Below are positions 60,448 through 63,879 of a stretch of 63,879 nucleotides of DNA, in pieces; the stretch's first letter is position 1; every line of letters starts with the position of its first letter. Both the position numbers and the translations under genes were made by a program. The stretch spans positions 74,635-138,513 of the forward strand of contig DDFY01000012.1 in assembly GCA_002337385.1 (NCBI GenBank), in the 5' to 3' direction. The notes under the pieces are model-generated. The model ran no database searches. It was given only the letters and a program-made list of their open reading frames with translations, and was not told where the DNA came from. Origin of the DNA: Erythrobacter sp. UBA1916. GTDB lineage: Bacteria > Pseudomonadota > Alphaproteobacteria > Sphingomonadales > Sphingomonadaceae.

Positions 60448-60604
60448 TATGAGGTTCTCCATGATGTATCGAAGCGGGGGCATCGCCTGTTCGCGGTGCA
60501 TCACGGAGGTAGATCGAACCGCCTGAGCTAAGAATGCTCGTTCATCTGAATTGACTATTGCGCTTGCCGGAATGATCGCGCCGCTGGCGTCAGGGTGTGC
60601 GGGC

Positions 60605-61501
60605 TCAGTCCCGCCACCCTTCCTGCACAGCACGCTCCTGCATGGCGGCAATAAAGGCACGCACGGCAAGATTGCCGCCGCGGCTCGGCGGATAGATAAC
60701 ATGTAGCGGCAGTGGCTCGGGCATCCTGTCTTCCATGACAGGCACAAGCGCACCAGACCGAAGCTGGTCGGCAACCTGATAACTCAGGACATTCGCGATA
60801 CCAGCCCCGTCGCAGGCAGCGGCAATCGTTGCTGCAACATCGTTGATTGTCAGTCTGGGGGCCAACTGCACGCGGTCCTTGCCATCCGTGCCAAAGCGCC
60901 AGACATTGTCCAACCGGACGCCTGATCCGCCAATGCATTGATGCTGTGCGAGATCCTCTGCCTTGCGGGGAATACCGTGCTTTGCAAGGTAGTCCGGGCT
61001 GGCAACCAGCACCTGATCGACGCTCCCCAGTCGTGTGGCCAGCATGCTGCTATCTGAGAGATGGCCGATCCGCACTGCGACATCGATACCCTCTTCGATC
61101 AGCCGAACATTACGATCGAAAAGCAACATCTTAGCATCCAGATCGGGATGCTTGGCAATCAAGCTAGTGACCACCGGTATGACGTGGAGCCTGCCGAACA
61201 TTACCGGCGCGGTAATTTGAAGCTCCCCTTGTGGTTGCACCGAGCTGCCCATCACCACCTGTTCCGCTTCGCGCACATCGTGGAGCAGCGAACGGACCCT
61301 TTCGAGCAGCGCCTGCCCTTCGCGCGATACCGCAACATGCCGGGTCGATCGATGGAAGAGAGGTGCACCAAGATGGTCTTCGAGCCACGCAATTGAGCGT
61401 GTCACTTTGACTGGCGTTTGCCCGAGCTGCCGCGCCGCACCGACGAAGCTGCCATTCTCTGCTACTGCGACAAAGGCAGTGAAAGCTTCGAAGCGGTCCA
61501 T
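60605..61501 (-). CDS. LysR-family transcriptional regulator
   Basis: 298 residues, HTH FVAVAENGSFVGAARQLGQTPVKVTRSIAWLED and effector domain LQITAPVMFGRLHVIPVVTSLI. It is divergent from the PNPOx-fold gene at 61581 across about 80 nt, a typical regulator-target pair. It is the closer relative of 55758-56654; the two bracket the bufferin/DoxX operon. Confidence 0.9.
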   Translation of the reverse strand: MDRFEAFTAFVAVAENGSFVGAARQLGQTPVKVTRSIAWLEDHLGAPLFHRSTRHVAVSREGQALLERVRSLLHDVREAEQVVMGSSVQPQGELQITAPVMFGRLHVIPVVTSLIAKHPDLDAKMLLFDRNVRLIEEGIDVAVRIGHLSDSSMLATRLGSVDQVLVASPDYLAKHGIPRKAEDLAQHQCIGGSGVRLDNVWRFGTDGKDRVQLAPRLTINDVAATIAAACDGAGIANVLSYQVADQLRSGALVPVMEDRMPEPLPLHVIYPPSRGGNLAVRAFIAAMQERAVQEGWRD

Positions 61502-61580
61502 GATTGCTTCATATTATGAAATAGTGATCTCCAACAAGAGTGGATTATCATTCAGTCCGTAAGCACTTAGCTTGCGGGGC

Positions 61581-62147
61581 ATGACAGCAAATTTCCTCAA
61601 GATGATGTCGAGCGATGTTGGTCGTGCCATGCAGCGTGCATCCGGTTCGCGCGCTGCCTATTCTGCGATGGAAAGCCGCAGCGATGGTCAGCCGGATCTA
61701 GTAACGGAAGAAGAAGCCGCCTTCCTTGCTGCGCGCGACAGTTTCTACATGGCCTCTATCACCCCTGATGGCTGGCCCTATGTCCAGCATCGCGGCGGAT
61801 CACCCGGTTTCCTGCGGCAGATTGGCCCGAACAGGATCGGCTTTGCGGATTATCGCGGCAACCGACAGTTTATGTCGGCTGGCAACCTAGCTGTGACAAA
61901 TAGGGTCGCGCTTATCCTGGTCGATTATGTAGCAAAGCGCCGGCTCAAGGTGGTCGGATATGCGCAATGGATTTCAATCGAAAGCCATCCTGACGAGGTT
62001 CTAGCCCTGATAACGGATAACCTCACCGGAGGGGCGGAAGGAGCTGTTCTGATCGACGTGCTCGCCTTCGACTGGAACTGTCCGCAGCACATCACCCAGC
62101 GATGGACCGCGAGCGAAATCGCCAACATGGAGAAGCGCACCTCATGA
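61581..62147 (+). CDS. Pyridoxamine 5'-phosphate oxidase-fold (FMN-binding) protein
   Basis: 188 residues. The split-barrel core begins LVTEEEAAFLAARDSFYMASITPDGWPYVQHRGG, continues GFADYRGNRQFMSAGNLAVTNRVALILVDY and ends with NCPQHITQRW, the usual ending of this PNPOx-like subgroup. It probably binds FMN; substrate unknown. ATG 61581 is used, with TTG 61572 as alternative. The stop overlaps an ATG of a broken VOC gene, suggesting an original two-gene operon under the divergent LysR. Confidence 0.88.
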   Translation: MTANFLKMMSSDVGRAMQRASGSRAAYSAMESRSDGQPDLVTEEEAAFLAARDSFYMASITPDGWPYVQHRGGSPGFLRQIGPNRIGFADYRGNRQFMSAGNLAVTNRVALILVDYVAKRRLKVVGYAQWISIESHPDEVLALITDNLTGGAEGAVLIDVLAFDWNCPQHITQRWTASEIANMEKRTS

Positions 62148-62266
62148 CGGGTTGCCTTACCCTTGGTGTCGATCACGTTGGCCTCGCTGTTCGCGACCTT
62201 GACCAGGCGCTAGGCCTTTTTGCGAGGTTCTCGGTGGGATCTGTGTGGAATTCGCCAGGCCTATGA
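62144..62266 (+). pseudogene. Truncated VOC (glyoxalase-fold) gene
   Basis: Begins in ATGA overlap with the preceding gene and encodes a clear VOC N-terminus (LGVDHVGLAVRDLDQALGLF), then loses homology and stops at 62264-62266 after 40 codons. A VOC domain needs about 120-140 residues, so it is truncated or frameshifted. Confidence 0.7.
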
Positions 62267-62320
62267 ACTGACAAGACAACAGGCAGCAAGTGCCAAGCAG
62301 GGATCGCGGAAGGAGCGAGC

Positions 62321-62527
62321 ATGCTTGTCTGGATTGATCGTTTGACAATGGCCTCGCGCAATCAAGAAGCCGCTGACCGCCGTTACCGAATGTTCTTTTC
62401 GCTGATTGGCTTCCGAAAGGTGAGAGGTTGACTCTGGGCCGACGGCGAAGGGTGCTTCCTGCAATTCATAACCGCACAGGTTGAACCGTCTCCATGCGAG
62501 CGTCGCGGTGCCGGTGCGACCGACTGA
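62321..62527 (+). pseudogene. Broken VOC-like gene with in-frame stop
   Basis: ATG 62321 with AGGAG 5 nt upstream. The frame reads MLVWIDRLTMAS...FFSLIGFRKVRG, then TGA at 62429-62431, then LWADGEGCFLQFITAQVEPS...RRGAGATD and a second TGA. Both sides of the stop resemble one VOC domain, so it looks like a decayed gene; it could also be the displaced remainder of 62144-62266. Confidence 0.5.
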
Positions 62528-62609
62528 GGCTGCCCTTGAGTCATCCCAAGCGCCCAACCAGCCGAAAGCACCTTTGACAGCAAGCTCTGCGTTTCTTTGC
62601 TGAAAGCCA

Positions 62610-62654
62610 TGGTGCCGCTTACAGGACTCGAACCTGTGACCCCATATTACGAAT
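62610..62654 (-). tRNA. Partial tRNA-Thr (CGT), 3' part only
   Basis: On the minus strand the sequence holds an anticodon loop with CGT (ATTCGTAAT), variable region GGGGTC, T-arm ACAGG-TTCGAGT-CCTGT, acceptor strand AAGCGGC, discriminator A and encoded CCA. The D-arm and 5' acceptor strand are absent upstream and one anticodon-stem base is missing. This is the kind of tRNA 3'-end copy left by integrases and probably marks an attachment site rather than a working tRNA. Confidence 0.7.
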
Positions 62655-62825
62655 CTAGCCTATATGGCGATTATCGGCTATATTTCACAACGCTTTTGGT
62701 ACTCAGCAATGCGCTTCGCTTCTAGGGAACCAGGCGCTTCCCAAACTCGGTCATCTTCCGATTTCGGCTCTTTCCTATCGAAAGTACTTTGGCCGGATTG
62801 GAATCGAAGATGTGCCCCACTTTCG

Positions 62826-62975
62826 ACCCGGTTATCCCTGTTCCGAAGGAGCCAACTGTTCCGTTTCCGTGAGACTCAAGCCTGCATTTACCTCGCAACC
62901 GCATCGAGATCATGTTCGCCCGCCACAACGATTGGCGAAAGGCGCAGACCGCTACGGCGTTGAGCGCGCGCGGTC
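62826..62975 (+). pseudogene. IS5-type transposase remnant
   Basis: One frame reads PVIPVPKEPTVPFP, a TGA, then DSSLHLPRNRIEIMFARHND and WRK, after which a neighbouring frame continues with ADRYGV. This matches the C-terminal end of IS5-family DDE transposases (RNRIEIMFGRLKDWRR...RYDRC), where the Glu is the third catalytic acid. Only about 50 residues remain, with a stop and a frameshift. Confidence 0.6.
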
Positions 62976-63438
62976 TCAGCATCGAAGCCTCTGGCTACGA
63001 AGTTTCGCAGAAACTTCCAAACCGACTGAACGGCCTTCACCGTCAGTCACTCTGCAATACGCCCTAATTCTGGGCTCTGGCCGCAAAGGGAGCGCTCGAT
63101 CAACCATTGGCGAGCACGGTGCAGATGTGGACACCTGCCTTTGCGTCTAAGGTGCGCCCTTTTGTAGGATTTGGGAGAATTGTTCGCTCAGCATACGGCG
63201 TTAGATAACTGTTGTTGATCTCACGCCTCCGATTGACTCATTCCCGGATCTTCTAAATATCTAGCCACCATAGAGGTTTGACAGCATGAGAAACTATGAT
63301 GACTGCTGACTTCGACGGGATTCTTCAATCCTATCTGTACTACAAGAGCCAGAATGATCGTGCTGCATCTGGCGCGAAGCCGGACGTCTGACCATGCGGT
63401 CAAGACGAGGCATAATCCTCCCCTTGACGGCCGAGGGC
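62976..63438. other. Non-coding or decayed region
   Basis: Less GC-rich than the rest of the window, with no frame showing the usual third-position GC bias and no recognisable domain. It lies between an IS remnant and a disrupted carbonic anhydrase gene, fitting an old mobile-element scar. Confidence 0.45.
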
Positions 63439-63849
63439 CTATGCGGGTGACGCTTCAGGCTCAATTTTTAGCTCTCTCGTCAAGCCCGTGTGCAGATCAT
63501 ACACCAGACCGTGAATTGCAATGTCGCGGCCACAGTCAAGGGCGGCGCGCAGGACGCGGGTTTGCGAGAGTTGCCTAATTTGATGGCGGACATTGAGTTC
63601 GACCAAGCGGTCTAGCTTTTTCTCGCGATCAGCGATGGCGTCAAGCTCGTCGCGGTGCCGCTTGCTGACTTCGCGCACCGAGCCAAGCCATCGGTCGATT
63701 GCGCCAGTCGTTCCTTGGTCCATCGACGCTTCCACGCCACCGCAGCCGCGGTGCCCGCAGACTACTATGTGGTTGACCTTGAGTTCCTCGACCGCGAACT
63801 GCAACACCGAGCCGAAGTTGTCGTCATCTTCGCGGACAACATTGGCCAC
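63439..63849 (-). pseudogene. Beta-carbonic anhydrase, N-terminally disrupted
   Basis: The readable part carries RNVANVVRE, FAVEELKVNHIVVCGHRGCGG (zinc His and Cys in HRGC), the DRLVELNVRHQIRQL dimer region and a normal-looking C-terminus. Missing is the N-terminal third with the CSDSR zinc/active-site motif: upstream of THRNVANVV the frame meets TGA at 63868-63870, within 10 codons of the window edge. As far as can be seen the gene is broken; an assembly or sequencing error near the edge cannot be excluded. Confidence 0.55.
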
Positions 63850-63879
63850 ATTGCGATGTGTCCGTCGTCAGAACATTTG

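Noticed and set aside
62383..62610. 75-codon minus-strand open frame starting next to the tRNA fragment
   Set aside because: It overlaps the VOC-like remnant on the other strand, has poor codon pattern and no recognisable domain.
1..63879. CRISPR arrays, prophage or replication origin
   Set aside because: No regularly spaced repeats, phage structural genes or DnaA-box clusters were seen. The only mobile-element traces are at the right end.

Overview
The window reads as a high-GC alphaproteobacterial chromosome, most likely a sphingomonad or erythrobacter relative (Sphingomonadales). The grounds are four large TonB-dependent receptors, a NepR/EcfG/HWE-kinase general stress locus, Fe-type superoxide dismutase, GlmM and very strong G/C preference at third codon positions. 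The assignment is inference from gene content; no rRNA or complete tRNA gene is present.

Region 1 (1-19.9 kb) is the most distinctive part. A guanidine/urea nitrogen operon runs left to right from 7364 to 17516: NitT/TauT-type ABC importer, NikR-like regulator, two DUF1989 proteins (carboxyguanidine deiminase subunits in characterised relatives), a biotin-dependent urea/guanidine carboxylase and allophanate hydrolase. Around it lie two paralogous membrane di-iron hydroxylases (2653-3639 and 17688-18680), two metallo-beta-lactamase-fold proteins (one without its HxHxDH motif), a beta-propeller lipoprotein, a TonB receptor, a two-helix membrane protein and a [2Fe-2S] ferredoxin. Four copies of an inverted repeat, TATTAC-N14-GTAATA with at most one mismatch, sit at 3740, 7275, 10092 and 17564, before the first hydroxylase, between the divergent MBL and importer operons, before the regulator and before the second hydroxylase. 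I infer one regulon under the NikR-like protein, which lacks three of the four nickel ligands. A plausible job is uptake and oxidative dealkylation of an N-substituted guanidine or urea, followed by nitrogen release from the core.

Region 2 (20-33 kb) is largely housekeeping and stress: LOG-family protein, ThiD, DUF1272, GlmM, SodB, AI-2E-family permease, EcfG with a 45-residue NepR, and a CHASE-HWE kinase under a divergent GGAAC-N16-CGTT promoter. It continues with modABC behind a canonical ModE box and a two-subunit molybdenum hydroxylase (IorAB type) that would use the molybdate.

Region 3 (33-51 kb) handles iron and phosphorus: two TonB receptor/PepSY-membrane-protein sets with Fur-like TGCGA-N5-TCGCA boxes, a LysR regulator, glutathione-dependent formaldehyde dehydrogenase, and a TonB receptor/beta-propeller pair divergent from a PhoD phosphatase.

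Region 4 (51-62 kb) has an Hsp70-like gene with an 18-bp tandem duplication, a GreA/GreB-like gene broken by an in-frame amber codon, AhpD-like proteins, an outer-membrane barrel, two related LysR regulators and a bufferin operon (BufA-BufB-BufC-DoxX, preceded by a YHS protein).

The right end (62.1-63.9 kb) is decayed: two broken VOC genes, the 3' part of a tRNA-Thr(CGT), an IS5-type transposase remnant and an N-terminally disrupted beta-carbonic anhydrase. It looks like the edge of a tRNA-targeted island.
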